Notes: generated by a model not told the origin, from the letters alone. A DNA stretch of 64,000 nucleotides from Symsagittifera roscoffensis (GCF_963678635.1 NC_087070.1:18137318-18201317), one strand, 5' to 3'; counted from the stretch's first letter, positions 25,548 through 36,310 are shown. Numbers and translations are program-made.

Positions 25548-25640
25548 CCCCCCCCCCCAGTTTTTTTTTTTTGGGGGGGGGGGGGGGGTTATTTGGTAGG
25601 GTGGGGTGGGGTGGGGTGAACGCGTGTGAGGCGGTGGGTA
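25548..25640. repeat. Poly-C / poly-T / poly-G hairpin tract and GGGGT repeats
   Basis: A run of about 12 C is followed by AG, about 13 T and then about 18 G (up to about 25588). The C and G runs can pair around a T loop. Immediately after come GGGTGGGGTGGGGTGGGGTG repeats with G-quadruplex potential, and G-rich sequence to about 25740. Open frames across it are composition artefacts. Confidence 0.8.
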
Positions 25641-25808
25641 AACGCGTGTGAAGGAGAAGGGTAAACGGGCGAACGAGACATGGGGGTTTTCGCGGAATGC
25701 AGTCATTTGGTACAGGAGGCATCGGAGTGTGGGGAAGGAGAGGAAAAAGTGGGAAGTGAGCATGAAAATTATCTACAAAAAATTGATTATATTGAAAACA
25801 AAAACAAA

Positions 25809-26330
25809 CAAGACTGCTTCGTATCAGGGCGAAGCCCTGAATGTTCCGACTGCCTTTGAGGTTAAACGAGCATTAATATCATAAACAACATAAAAAAATG
25901 AAAAAATATAAAATAAAACGAATTTTTTTTTCTATGAAAATCATCCCCCCACACGCCATATAATGTACAAAACAATAGATTTCGCTCCTTGTAACAAATC
26001 TATTATGGCAAATAAGCTTCTTTCAACCAATTTTGAACGATTTTAAGACGGATTACCTCTCCGCTTACGCGTTAATAGCGCGAAATATATCGCGCGTTAA
26101 TTGTCCCAAATTGGCCAAAATGGCAATCTTTAAACCCCCATAACTTTACAAAAAATGATCACAGGTGAAATATCTTTTCAAATTTGAGCTCAGGACAACA
26201 ATACCTTTCGAATGATATTAAAAAATTCCGTCAAGAATGGCTAGTTAAAAAGTCGAAATTTGTCTGAAGAAAAAAAAACCCACCCCGAGCACAAATATTC
26301 CGTTACTTTCGTATCGAAAGTCGGAACAAT
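25809..26330 (+). mobile_element. Dispersed repeat family A, copy 1 (~520 bp)
   Basis: It begins with AAGACTGCTTCGTATC and the hairpin CAGGGCGAAGCCCTG, then TGTTCCGACT (25842-25851). It ends with the hairpin CTTTCGTATCGAAAG and AGTCGGAACA (26319-26328), the exact reverse complement of the left TGTTCCGACT. A 29-base imperfect palindrome (TTAATAGCGCGAAATATATC... near 26073-26101) lies inside. It has no coding capacity. It is very similar to the copy at 34553. Inverted ends suggest a non-autonomous DNA element, but no target duplication is visible. Confidence 0.8.
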
Positions 26331-27058
26331 TATAATCGATTAGAATAGATTTTAAAGGATTTCTTTTGAAAATTTTTGATAATTATGGATTCCAATCTAT
26401 AACTTTTTCTTAATTTGTTGCCCAATTTAATCATCTACTCAACATTTTTGCCAACAAAAGATTATTATGTTAGAATTTTATGCATGAAAATTCGGCACAG
26501 AAAGCTGGTTGTACGAAAAAAGATTCAAAAAAAGTTTTGAAAAATGCTCAAGCATAAATTCATGCCTTCAATAAAACCCGAGAAAAAATTCTAGATTTAA
26601 TCAGAAAAAAAGTGAAAAATAAACAATTGCTATCAAAAGTAGTTTTGAAATTAGTTACTTGAGTTAGTTTGAACGCAATTTTAAAAAGTAAACTATTGCC
26701 TTTAAAAACGATAGAAGAAACAAACGTTCATAAGAAAGATCTAGTTGATTCTCTGAACAATTTTCTATTTTTTGGGAATACTTATCAAGAGCAGAATAAA
26801 CTTTATTGGAAGGCTCTTTCTTTAAAATTCGCTGCACGGTAAAAGTAAGCGATGATACAGAGGAAAAATTTTAACGCTTTAGAACAAGTTTTCTTCGTTG
26901 AGTCGATGCTGTCCGTATTAGAACTTTCAAACTGATGACATCGTCAGTTTTTTTCCTTAAAATGCCTTGAAAAAAATTTGCCAAAAAAGATTTTGAAAGT
27001 TCCTTTATGCATTCAAATAAACTTGATTGAGAGAAAATTTAGATGTGAAATCATAAAA

Positions 27059-27604
27059 CAAGACTGCTCGTATCAGGGCGAAGCCCTGAATGTTCCGACT
27101 GCCTTTTGAGGTTTATGGGGCAGTAATAACATTAAAAAATTAAATGTAATAAAACAAAATGAAAAAAACTTTTTTCTAAAATTTGAAAATTTTTCTATGA
27201 AAGTCATCCCCTCACAAGCATTATAAAGTATAAAAGGATAGATTTCGCTCCTTGAAACAAATCAATTATGGCAAATAAGCCTCTTTCAACCAATTTGGAA
27301 CGATTTCTAAGACGGATTAACTCTCCGCATACGCGTTAATAGCGCGAATTATATCGCACTTTAATTGTCCCAAATTGGTCAAAATGGCCAAAATGGCAAT
27401 CTTTAAACCCTCATAACTTTACGAAAAATGATCACAGGTGAAATATCTTCTCAAATTTAAACTCAGAACAACAATGGCTTTCGAATGATATAAAAAAATT
27501 CCGTCTAAAATGGCTAGTTTAAAAGTCGAAATTTGTCTGAAGAAAAAAAAACCCACCCCGAGCACAAATATTCCGTTACTTTCGTATCGAAAGTCGGAAC
27601 AATT
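27059..27604 (+). mobile_element. Dispersed repeat family A, copy 2
   Basis: Same borders as copy 1: AAGACTGCTCGTATCAGGGC at 27060, TGTTCCGACT at 27091-27100, and AGTCGGAACA at 27592-27601. The order of internal blocks is the same (CGCGTTAATAGCGCG, CCCAAATTGG, GATCACAGGTGAAATATC, CGAGCACAAATATTCCG). It lies about 1.25 kb from copy 1 in the same orientation. Confidence 0.8.
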
Positions 27605-28093
27605 AGCTTCAAAATTTACTGAATAAATTTAGCAATTATTACAACCCGCTATCAATCTGATATCAAAAAAATATAAAAGGTAAGCACTCTATTTATATCA
27701 ATTACAAAATCAAATTTTTGGTATCAAATATTTGACAAATTGTATTCATCGGAATTTTTGATTCTTTCATAAATATTAATTTTTTTTAGCTCATTACTTG
27801 GTGTTATTGTGTAATTTATTCTGTGAGTGGATGATTGTGAGCACTTACTTTTGTAGCATGGGCTGTAAGAAAACAGTATGGTTTCCTATATTGAAAGATA
27901 GCAACTGCTTGTTATAGACTAAACAAGGAAACAACCGAGAACCATTCCTCAATTTTGGCGTTTTCTTCTTAGGATAGCTATACGATTTTATTGTTCCAGA
28001 CTCCAAATTTTGCTGACAGATAAGGAAAAACAATTTTGCATTAAAAAAAAACTGTACATAGAAATGGCAATTTTTTGTTTTCAAAGAAAAAAC

Positions 28094-28570
28094 AAAACTG
28101 CTCGTATCAGGGCGAAACCCTGAATGCTCATGCTACCCTTTAAAGTCTATGAAAAAGTATTCGATTTAGAAAAAACTGATTAAACTTTCAAAAAAAATTC
28201 AAAAACTTTTTTTTTCAGATTTTTCTCAAAATGCATCCCCCACACACTATTTTAAGAATAAAATAATACATTCAGCATTTAATTAAATTTTAAGTAGATC
28301 AAATGGAAGAAAGATTTCTGAGACGGATTAAATCTTCGCTTAGGCGTTAATAGCACAAAATTGGCCAACCTTCAAACCCACATAACTTTACAAAATTTTA
28401 CCACAGGTGAAACATAGTTTTGAAATTGAGCTCATGGCAACAATACCAACTGGCTGATATAAAAAATTTCCCTGAAAAATGGCTATTTTAAAAACTCTAA
28501 AATTGTCTAGAGAAAACAAAACAGCTCGAGCACAAATATTTCGTCACTTTCTTCAAAATTCGGGAAAAAA
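28094..28570 (+). mobile_element. Dispersed repeat family A, copy 3 (diverged)
   Basis: AAAACTGCTCGTATCAGGGC at 28094 starts the copy. CTCGAGCACAAATATTTCGTC near 28526 marks the end. The terminal inverted pair and the internal palindrome are eroded (GCGTTAATAGCAC), so this copy is older than copies 1, 2 and 4. Confidence 0.7.
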
Positions 28571-28705
28571 TTCATTCATTCTTTTGTTGTCTTCTCTAAA
28601 ACTATCTGAAAAATGGGGGTACAAATTTACACATTTGTTTGGAAGGAGCTAGCCAAATTATACCTTGAAATATTTTGTTTTGAATGCGTGAAAGAAACAG
28701 TATAT

Positions 28706-28762
28706 CATAACAAGACTACTCGTATCAAGGCAAAGCCCTGAATGCTCCGACTACCCTTTAAT
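28706..28762 (+). repeat. Family A left-end fragment
   Basis: AAGACTACTCGTATCAAGGC through CTCCGACTACCCTTTAA matches only the first ~55 bases of family A. The sequence after it is unrelated. Confidence 0.65.
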
Positions 28763-29398
28763 TGGTCTTGGATAATTTTTAGTCAATTGAATATCCGCGA
28801 AATTTACTATATTTTTTTATTATTAATTATAGGTTGATAATATCAAAAATTAAGTAATGCAATTTCAGTCGTGTGTGTATGTAAGAAAACCAATTAGCTG
28901 CCTCATTTCAATTCATAACGGTTTTGTTGTGCGGGATTATAAAACAAGCAGGCTTAGATACACATGGTGTGCATTAATATAGTGGTGAGCAAACTCGGCT
29001 GGCACCCTGCAGATCTAGAGATCGACCCTCCGACGGACCAGTTTTGTTAAAGTGGTCCGAACAAACAATCCACCCGAGTAATTTCATCGTAAGTCGTAAC
29101 AACAAGTATCAGAGGTGCTATTTTTCAGTCTAACTTTATCTAACCCCACCTACAAGTCCGATGATTCCTGTCTCAGATCTCAACAATCACCTGTCTCAAG
29201 GACCGTAAAAACACCAGCAAAAAACGAGTCAGTTCTAGGATTGACCCCGCTTATGCTCGAATAACTCCAAACATAAGTGCTCAACGATTCGATGACTATA
29301 GCAAAGTAGCAGTTTGATTGTTGCACGCTGGAGTTCTGGCATGGACACCTACACCTAATCATATCTACGAGCAGATTCTTACCGATAGTGGACCAGGA

Positions 29399-29755
29399 AT
29401 GAAAGGGTCCAGACGACAGCGCCTTCAAGTGGTGGAACCGACATCCTGGCTTGCCAGGTTGCAAATGGCGTCAAGCTCCCCTTCCCATCGGTCGGGGGAA
29501 AGCTCTGAAGTCTCCGGGTTTTCGGTTACGGAGCGTCTGAAGCCGGCCAGGCTACTCCGTCTGCTCATACTCACCCTACTCCTAGGATCTGGCATTAACC
29601 CTAACCCCGGTCCCTACAAATGTTCACCCTGTAACCTAAACATTAGTAGAAACCAAGCCAGTGTCTGGTGCCACATTTGTGGCTGGATACATTTTAAATG
29701 CAGTGGCCTCAAATTTTTAAAAGAACATAACAGAGATTTTTACTGCTCCCTTTGA
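29399..29755 (+). pseudogene. LINE polyprotein N-terminus: 2A-like motif and C-rich zinc finger
   Basis: The first ATG in this frame is at 29399 (a second is at 29465). A Leu-rich stretch leads to GSGINPNPGP (29585-29614), which has the NPGP end of 2A-type ribosome-skipping peptides but lacks the usual Asp and Glu of DxExNPGP. After it come cysteine pairs (CSPC, then WCHICGWIHFKC), a PHD-like zinc finger used for nucleic-acid or protein binding in several LINE families. A TGA at 29753 ends the frame. The same frame continues past it without a shift into the endonuclease, so this stop may be a single point mutation or a true boundary between two open frames. Confidence 0.8.
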
Positions 29756-30600
29756 ACTTCTACTTTCATTTTACCTCCCCCCGGAACCAAAGCCCCATCC
29801 ACCACCTCTTACCAAGTAACGGTTCCCACAAACCAATCCTTGCCCTCAGCCCCTTCTGCAACCAATTCCCAAACCAAACAATCAAAAGGCATCCTTAGAA
29901 TCCTCCAGTTTAATTGTAATGGAATCTCTGAGAAAGCTCCTGAAATTGCAGCATTCCTAATCCAGAATGAAATACACATAGCCCTATTCCTAGAAACCAA
30001 GTTCAAGAAACAAAGCTGTAACCCCTCACTAGGTCCCTTATTCACTCTTATTCGAAAAGACAGGCCCAAAAAGGGTGGAGGCCTCCTCATTGCAATACAT
30101 GAAACCATGCAGTACGAAGAAGTAAGTTTAAATACCGATGGAACACAAGAGGCTATGTGTATATCAGTTGTAGCCGGTACGTCGAAACTTCGTATCAGTA
30201 ATTTTTATGTCAACCCTAGATCTAGTTGTTTCCCCAACTATACTGCCTCCCCTTCTGATCTCCTGATTCCAGGCGACGCTCTTGTACTCGGGGATGCAAA
30301 CGCCCACTCTTCCCTCTCAAATTCAAACGTAGAAGAAGATCAACGTGGTCAGTTACTCTCAAATGAAATTACTGAATCCACTTACGCCCCCCTGAAGATA
30401 TCCAAACTAGAGTACCTTTTAATTCTTTATCCTCTGATGCACATTTCTCCTCACCTGACATCTCCCTACCATCGCAGAGCCTATTAATTTTTTCGTCCTG
30501 GAACCCAATTAAATCTCTAGGCTCCGACCACCTCCCCATACTTATCGAATTACCTGTAGAAAACAGCATACACTTTTCTCCGAAAAAGTCTTTCATTAAC
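29756..30600 (+). pseudogene. LINE endonuclease (exonuclease-endonuclease-phosphatase) domain
   Basis: The domain starts with GILRILQFNCNGI (catalytic Asn) and continues with ALFLETKF (catalytic Glu), KKGGGLLIAI, and DALVLGDANAHSS (the D-x-N motif). A frameshift occurs near 30400. In the next frame it ends with PDISL and LGSDHLPILIEL (about 30509-30553), the SDH motif. The family nicks target DNA to prime reverse transcription. All key motifs are still readable, but the frameshift kills the open frame, which otherwise stops at 30487. Confidence 0.88.
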
Positions 30601-31900
30601 TTCCTCAGGGCTGATTGGCGCAATTTACCGAGGAGATTGAGTCGGGTTGCCTTGCCTCGAGGTTTCCTTCTTCAGTTATGGCCGGCGAGAAATTCTTTCG
30701 GGATCTGGTACTGAGGGCAGCACGCCACCACATCCCCGCCGGGCGCCACTGCCATTACACCCCGACTCTTTCTCCAGAGTCAAATGAAAGAGATCTCGGT
30801 TGCTACAACATTCAGCCCATGGAACCTAAACAGCACTATCGTTTCACTCCTTCCCAATTGAACTTCCAACTTCTCAATCAGACAACGAACGACAAGAGAA
30901 ACAGTTGGCGTAAATTCCTCCAGACCTGTGATTACCGCACTGGCGCCAGAAAGTTCTGGAAAGTGGTACGTTCCCTATATTCATCCAGGCCTGTGTTAGG
31001 AAGGCACCCTATTCATTTTGAACTAAAAACAATCTCTTCAGACACAGACATAGCTAAGGCTTTAAAAAAAAAATTCACAAATGCCAGGATTCATGGGTCA
31101 GATAAGCTACTCCGGAAAACCAGACGCAAAATAGCCAAGCTCACCCTGTTAGATAACCCCACTTTCTCCCCCCTACAAACTAAACAAGCCATAGTGGACA
31201 GCAAACCCTCGCGAGCACTTGGTCCGGATGGCTTTTGCAACTTTCACTTAAATTACTTGGGATCCCTAGCTCTCGAATATTTAACCCTTCTTTTTAATAT
31301 GTCGCTGTCTGAAAAAAATGTGGAAAAATTTGAAGATCATCCCCCTACCCAAACTCGAAAATGACCTTAACCTATCCACTTCTTATAGGCGCATCTTTTT
31401 ACTCTGCCCCGCTGTTAAAGTTTTAGAAAGAGTTTTTCATACTTTTTCAACAAAGTATCTCCCTACCGCCACACATCAACATGGTTTTCGTCCTTTCCAC
31501 TCTACCACTACTGCGCTTTTCACAATAGAATTTTTGTCACAGACAGTTTCAATCAAAATCGCCCCCCTCCCGCACCGTTCTCGCAACGCCTGACCTCTCG
31601 AAGGCTTTTGACATGGTGTGTCATCGTACTCTCGTGAAAATAAATAATGACACACCGCTCCCAAGAGGTATTGTTTGTTGACTGAGTAAAAATTTGAACG
31701 GCCGACAAGCCACCACACTTTTTGACAACCACGAATTCCCTCACAAAATTTTTCTCTGTGGAGTCCCCCAGGGTTCTGTTCTTTCGCCCACTCTTTTTAA
31801 TTTTTACGTCCATGACGCTCCCACACCCCCTATAATGTTCGTCTCACATCTTACGCTGGCAATTTCCATCCCTTTTCCCAAAACCCGGATGTAGAGGCAG
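30601..31900 (+). pseudogene. LINE reverse transcriptase, fingers and palm
   Basis: The frame 30615-31364 carries WRKFLQTCDYR and KFWKVVRSLYSSR (linker), then SRALGPDGFCNFHLNYL (RT block 1). After a frameshift, WKNLKIIPLPKLEND and HQHGFRPFHSTTTAL follow (31318-31530). After another, LSKAFDMVCHRTL and CGVPQGSVLSPTLFNFYVHD (to about 31815). The YADD box should come next. The expected frame reads SYAGNF (about 31848-31865), so both catalytic aspartates of that box are gone. At least three frameshifts are visible. Confidence 0.87.
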
Positions 31901-32740
31901 CTTCTCGGTTGTTGAACGATTACCTTCATCATCTTTTTAGATTTTTCACTTCCAGGAAGTTATCTTTTGCGTGCTCTAAAGGATCAGTTACCCTTTTGTC
32001 TTCATACAATAAAGATTTTAACAAAACACCCAGTGTACTTTTAAACAACGAGCCACTCCCTCTTAACAAAAGCCCAAAATTTTTAGGGGTAACTTTTGAC
32101 CCAACCTTATGCTTTGCTGCACACTGTAAAAGATTCGCCGACAAGGCCCGCCGCATGATAGGTGTCCTGAAAGCATTGGCAGGATCCTCTTGGGTACAGA
32201 CAAAAGAAACCCTCCTCTTAACTTACAAACCCTTAATATGCCCCATTTTAGATTATGCCTCCCCTGCCTGGTCACATGCCGCCAGCAAAACTTCCATTAA
32301 CCACCTGCAGGTTACCCAAAGCCCTCAGAGTTTTTACCGGCTCAACACTCATGAGTTCCACTGCCCACCTGCACAGTGAGGGCGAGATCCTCAATGTTCC
32401 AAATCATCACACTCTTTTAACCTCACAAATTTTTATCTCGTCATACCGCTCCCATCACCCAAATAATTTCTACCATTACAACCCACACCTTCACGTCAAG
32501 TTCGACAATCAGTTTTAAACGCTTTCAAAGAAGATATTAACTCCGTTTCAACCAATCTTAAACCTTCACTCAATCTTAACAACCCAGAAGAAGTTTCCAC
32601 TTTCGTTTTTAACCACCACAAGTCCATTTTAAAACACAAGCACACAAATCTAGTAACCAAGTTCCGCGCAGAAATCCCTCCTTTCAAAGTAATCGGTATA
32701 CCGCCCTCTAAGGTCGAACCCACAAAAAATATCTCCCCAG
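31901..32740 (+). pseudogene. LINE reverse transcriptase thumb and linker
   Basis: The frame through 32379 carries LGVTFDPTLCFAAHC and LLLTYKPLICPILDYASPAW, the usual post-palm motifs of LINE RTs. It breaks near 32300-32380 into other frames that read into a linker of no recognised fold. No RNase H domain was found. Confidence 0.8.
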
Positions 32741-32999
32741 AACTACCCGCTGTATACTCTCCCAACTCCGGTCTGGTTACAGCCGGCTTTTAAACACATA
32801 CCTCTCCCGATTAGACAACAAAGTTTCCCCACTATGCCAATACTGTCACCTAGCACCCCACACTAGTTGCCACATTTTTAACTGCCCCAAGAATCCCTCT
32901 CCACTCACTCCCGCAGACCTGTGGCTTAGACCGGTGGAAGTTGCGAAGTTCCTTAGCCTAGAGACGGACGAGCCCAACCCGACCAACGCGGGCTTATGA
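32741..32999 (+). pseudogene. LINE C-terminal zinc-knuckle segment
   Basis: In one frame: LSQLRSGYSRLLNTYLSRLD, then the cysteine/histidine cluster CQYCHLAPHTSCHIFNC (CX2CX8HX4C-like), then LTPADLWLRPVEVAKFL, ending with TGA at 32997-32999. This is the conserved tail of one-ORF LINEs, presumably RNA binding. It is out of frame with the preceding remnants. Confidence 0.8.
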
Positions 33000-33007
33000 A
33001 AAAAAGG

Positions 33008-33250
33008 AATGAAAGAGCTTGAAAGACTGACAGGACAATTGGCTATCTTGATTCTGATTCCCCTTCCCTGCTTCTTTCATTGGGATATCGCTTAGTTAAA
33101 GCAAAGGTGAACCATAGGTATAGCCTCCTCGCGTGGGGATTTCGCTTTTCGGCTGCTACAACAAGAATGAAAGATGGTCAAAGACGGGCGAAGTATTTGG
33201 CTACCTTGGTTCGGATTCCCCTTCCCTGTTTTTCGTTCTTCTTTTCTCTT
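33008..33250 (+). repeat. ~160-bp imperfect duplication after the LINE
   Basis: GAATGAAAGAGCTTG...TCTGATTCCCCTTCCCTGC (33009-33072) is echoed by GAATGAAAGATGGTC...TCGGATTCCCCTTCCCTG (33167-33230), a shift of about 158 bases. It is probably the 3' untranslated region of the LINE or a pre-existing repeat at its target. Confidence 0.6.
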
Positions 33251-34552
33251 GATCATATGAACGAAATCTTTCCAAGTTTTTATAACCAGCATACTGCAAT
33301 CCGACGTGTCATTTTTTGAAATCTACAAAATTGGAATACCCAAAACGTTTTAACAAAAGTTTTGCAATTAGTTTCAATAATTAACTCAAAAGCGTAGTTT
33401 CAAGAGTAATTTTGTATTCGTCCAATTTTTTTTATGCGCAATTTTTTTTTGCCGTGATTCAAGGTAAAATGGCCGATGCAGTTGAACTTGGTATAAAGAA
33501 TGAATAATTTTTGATTGATTTTTTTACATGAATCAAGAGGGGATTGTTTTTAGCTGGAGGAGATATATGACTGAAAATAGAGATTAGCAGATAAAGTCCC
33601 ATTATCATCTACTTCATTCGTAATTGATTCACCATCTGATGTCTTCTTTTCGTTCAAAAAAGAAATGAAAGCGGGCGATACAACTACTAACAATTGGATC
33701 CCGTACTTTTTCCTTGGTGTTTTCAAAACGAGGTGTTCTAAATGAACTTGAAAACGCACTTAAGTATAATGCAGCCGTTTCTAACAATACACACAACCCC
33801 AGCGTCTATTGATTTTCAACCGTTGTCGGATAGAATTTCACCAGAGCCCACAACGTGATAAACTTTTGAATGGTCATTTAAATAAACCAGGTTTAACAAG
33901 CCTTTCAATTCCAAGTTTATTATTTAGATTGTTTATTATTTAAGTTTATTATTTTATTTTGCAGCTTGGTTCTTAATTTTTCTACATTCCTACATTTTTA
34001 ACTACTAGTTGTTTTTGCAGTGTGAAACAATTAAAACTTTAAAATGGCAGGGAAGTCAATTTTGAGAGCATGAAAGAGGTTGACAACCCGGTTTTTTCAG
34101 CAGGCAAAATATAGTTTGTAATACGAAAAACTTAGTTTTAGCAATACATACGAATGAGTTGATTTCGGATCGGATGTAATGCAGGCCTCAAAGAATTCTA
34201 ATGCTTTATAAAAAAAGTTTCTGCTTTTATTGCGTTTATTACAAAACTACCGTTCTTATCGCTTTTCAAGAAAAAAAAGTCAATTGGAATACAAACAGAA
34301 CACTTTCAGAACCAAAACTTTAGATTAGTAAAGTTGCAGGATAAAGAGGGGATTGTCAGAGAGATTGAATGGTGCAAATTTTTTTAAAATGATTTTGGAA
34401 AGATTTTCGAGCAAAATTGACAAATTTTGCCGTAAAATTGAAATTCTGCTCTATCTGCTGCTCTCTAAAATAATCTGCTTTATAAGCCAATTCTGCTAAA
34501 TTTTGGAAGCTAGCAGAATCCTTCGGGGCCTAGAGTCAATGATAAAAAAGAA
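33251..34552. other. AT-rich stretch, no gene seen
   Basis: No coding, RNA or repeat feature is supported. The minus-strand open frame at 33550-33759 has no recognisable motif. Confidence 0.4.
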
Positions 34553-35054
34553 CAAGACTGCTCGTATCAGGGCGAAGCCCTGATTTTTCCGACTGCCTTT
34601 GAGGTTAAACGAGCATTAATATCATAAACAACATAAAAAAATGAAAAAATATAAAATAAAACGAAATTTTTTTTCTATGAAAATAATCCCCCCACACGCC
34701 ACATATAATGTACAAAACAATAGATTTCGCTCCTTGTAACAAATCTATTATGGCAAATAAGCTTCTTTCAACCAATTTTGAACGATTTTAAGACGGATTA
34801 ACTCTCCGCTTACGCGTTAATATTGCGAAATATATCGCGCGTTAATTGTCCCAAATTGGCCAAAATGGCAATCTTTAAACCCCCATAACTTTACAAAAAA
34901 TGATCACAGGTAAAATATCTTTTCAAATTTAAGCTCAGGACAACAATAGCTTTCGAATGATTTTTAAAAACTCCGTCAAAAGTGGCTTGTTAAAAAGTCG
35001 AACCCACCCCGAGCACAAATATTCCGTCACTTTCGTATCGAAAGTCGGAACAAT
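34553..35054 (+). mobile_element. Dispersed repeat family A, copy 4
   Basis: AAGACTGCTCGTATCAGGGC at 34555 starts it. CGAGCACAAATATTCCGTC and AGTCGGAACA (to 35052) end it. Long internal stretches match copy 1 almost base for base (for example GAGGTTAAACGAGCATTAAT), so the two are recent relatives. About 20 bases just before the right end are deleted relative to copies 1 and 2. Confidence 0.8.
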
Positions 35055-35187
35055 ATTTAGGCAATCAAAACGTTACTCTGGAACCATTTCTCGCCACAGA
35101 AACTGCAGTTGTTTTTATCAATAAAGCTTTAGGTCTTTTTATTCAAACGTTTTTTTCAATAGAAAGTCATTGCATCATTGTCACCCT

Positions 35188-35348
35188 CACTGGAGTTCCA
35201 TGGATAATAACCGATTATATTGTCCTTTAATAGTCAGTATCTATAAAATTACAAAAATAATCGATTATAATCCATTAAAAACGGATTATAATCATAATAT
35301 TTATTAAACCATTATAATTAATTATAATAGATTATAATCGATATAACG
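35188..35348 (+). mobile_element. Palindromic repeat family D, single-ended copy
   Basis: It starts with CACTGGAGTTCCATGGAT, then GTCAGTATCTATAAAATTAC and repeated ATAATCGATTATAATCCATT words. The same order is found at 36630 and, inverted, at 60388-60300. The second inverted end is missing. Confidence 0.65.
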
Positions 35349-35575
35349 TATTTGTTGAGAACTTAGAAAATTTGCAAATTTTTTTCAAAGTTATCTCACT
35401 TCTTGTTTTGCCATATTTTGACTCTCCATCATGTATTTCGGAATACTTCAACATGAACAGCTTTTTTGACAGATATAATAAATCGGAAAGAGTTTCCGAA
35501 ATCAAAATTTGAAAGCAAAAATGTTGTTAGTTTTCAATCAGTTTAAATCAGTTTAAGGTTATAGTAATAAGCCTT

Positions 35576-35760
35576 GAAACAGACCAAAAAAATCTAGCAG
35601 CTAATTCTCCCAGTTTTACTGAATAAAAATGGTTCTTTCGTAGTTTATTTTATTACAGATTTTAGTATTCTGAGTCAACCCGCTTCAGCATAAAGCTGAC
35701 ATGAATAAAACTTATCAAGGTTTGCATGAAGTTTGCCTTAAAACTGACATGACAAAAATA
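35576..35760 (+). repeat. Direct repeat partner of 36300-36490
   Basis: ATTCTCCCAGTTTTACTGAA, TTCTTTCGTAGTTTATTTT and AACCCGCTTCAGCATAAA recur in the same order about 720 bases downstream. Both copies lead into a 48-base minisatellite. Confidence 0.8.
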
Positions 35761-35935
35761 TATCAAAGTTTGCCTGAAGTTTGCATAAAACTGACATGAC
35801 AAAAATATTTCGAAATTTGCATGAAGTTTGACATAAAATTGACATGACGAAAACCTATCAAATTTTGCATGAAGTTTGACATAAAATTGACATGACCAAA
35901 ACCTATCAAAGTTTGCATGGAAGTTTGCACAAGGT
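35690..35935. repeat. 48-bp minisatellite, five units
   Basis: The word CTGACATGA (or TTGACATGA) recurs at 35696, 35744, 35791, 35840 and 35888. The unit reads roughly CTGACATGACAAAAACCTAT then CAAAGTTTGCATGAAGTTTG. The period is a multiple of three, so a repetitive minus-strand frame (35763-36002) stays open, but this gives no evidence of a protein. A shorter array of the same unit is at 36418-36550. Confidence 0.88.
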
Positions 35936-36186
35936 CAACTATGAAGCATGTCAAATATATTCTGTGCAAAATCTGAACACAGCCTGTACACAGACAGAAC
36001 ACAAATCATAAGAAGAGACAAATTCGGACTGGAATTATATCGCAGATGTAGGTAAAAGTACGCATTATTTGGTGTGCTGTCAAAGTTGGTTAAAATTTCT
36101 TAAAATCGTTGCACGGAAGTCAAGTAGATGACCAAAGACAACTAAAGAAAGCATAGTGCTAGACAAAAAGCCGGGATCTTATTAAC

Positions 36187-36310
36187 AATCCCCCTCCTAT
36201 TGTAATAGAAGGAGGGATTCGTTACAAGGTACCAAATTCTTATATGCTTAACTGTTCAATTCTTTCTTTAAAAGGGGGTATTCGTTACAAGGGGGATTCT
36301 TTACCAAAAA
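36187..36310. repeat. GGGATTCGTTACAAG repeats with a short hairpin
   Basis: CCCTCCT...AAGGAGGG forms a hairpin at about 36191-36215, followed by GGGATTCGTTACAAGG. The words GGTATTCGTTACAAGGGGG and GGGGATTCTTTACC recur to about 36305. Confidence 0.6.

Larger units (their letters stand above)
28985..33000 (+). mobile_element. Nearly full-length, inactivated LINE (non-LTR retrotransposon)
   Basis: A GC-richer island in the AT-rich window. It has a ~400-base non-coding head (28985-29398), then coding remnants in order: a 2A-like motif and zinc finger, apurinic-type endonuclease, reverse transcriptase and a terminal zinc knuckle, with the final stop at 32997-32999. Several frameshifts and a stop break it, and the polymerase active site is altered, so it cannot move by itself. 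The layout resembles Jockey/Ingi-type LINEs with one long polyprotein. I am not sure of the clade. The start is set by the composition change; no target duplication was identified. Confidence 0.87.

Noticed and set aside
25421-25884. Overlapping open frames on both strands
   Set aside because: They cross the C/T/G homopolymer tract, so the frames depend on run lengths and carry no motif.
26925-26955. AACTGATGACATCGTCAGTT followed by T run as a hammerhead ribozyme or RNA terminator
   Set aside because: Only a six-base stem; the hammerhead core (CTGATGA ... GAAA) is incomplete and no transcript context exists.
35690-35935. CRISPR-like array of regularly spaced words
   Set aside because: The whole 48-base unit repeats with no unique spacers; this is a minisatellite in a eukaryotic genome.
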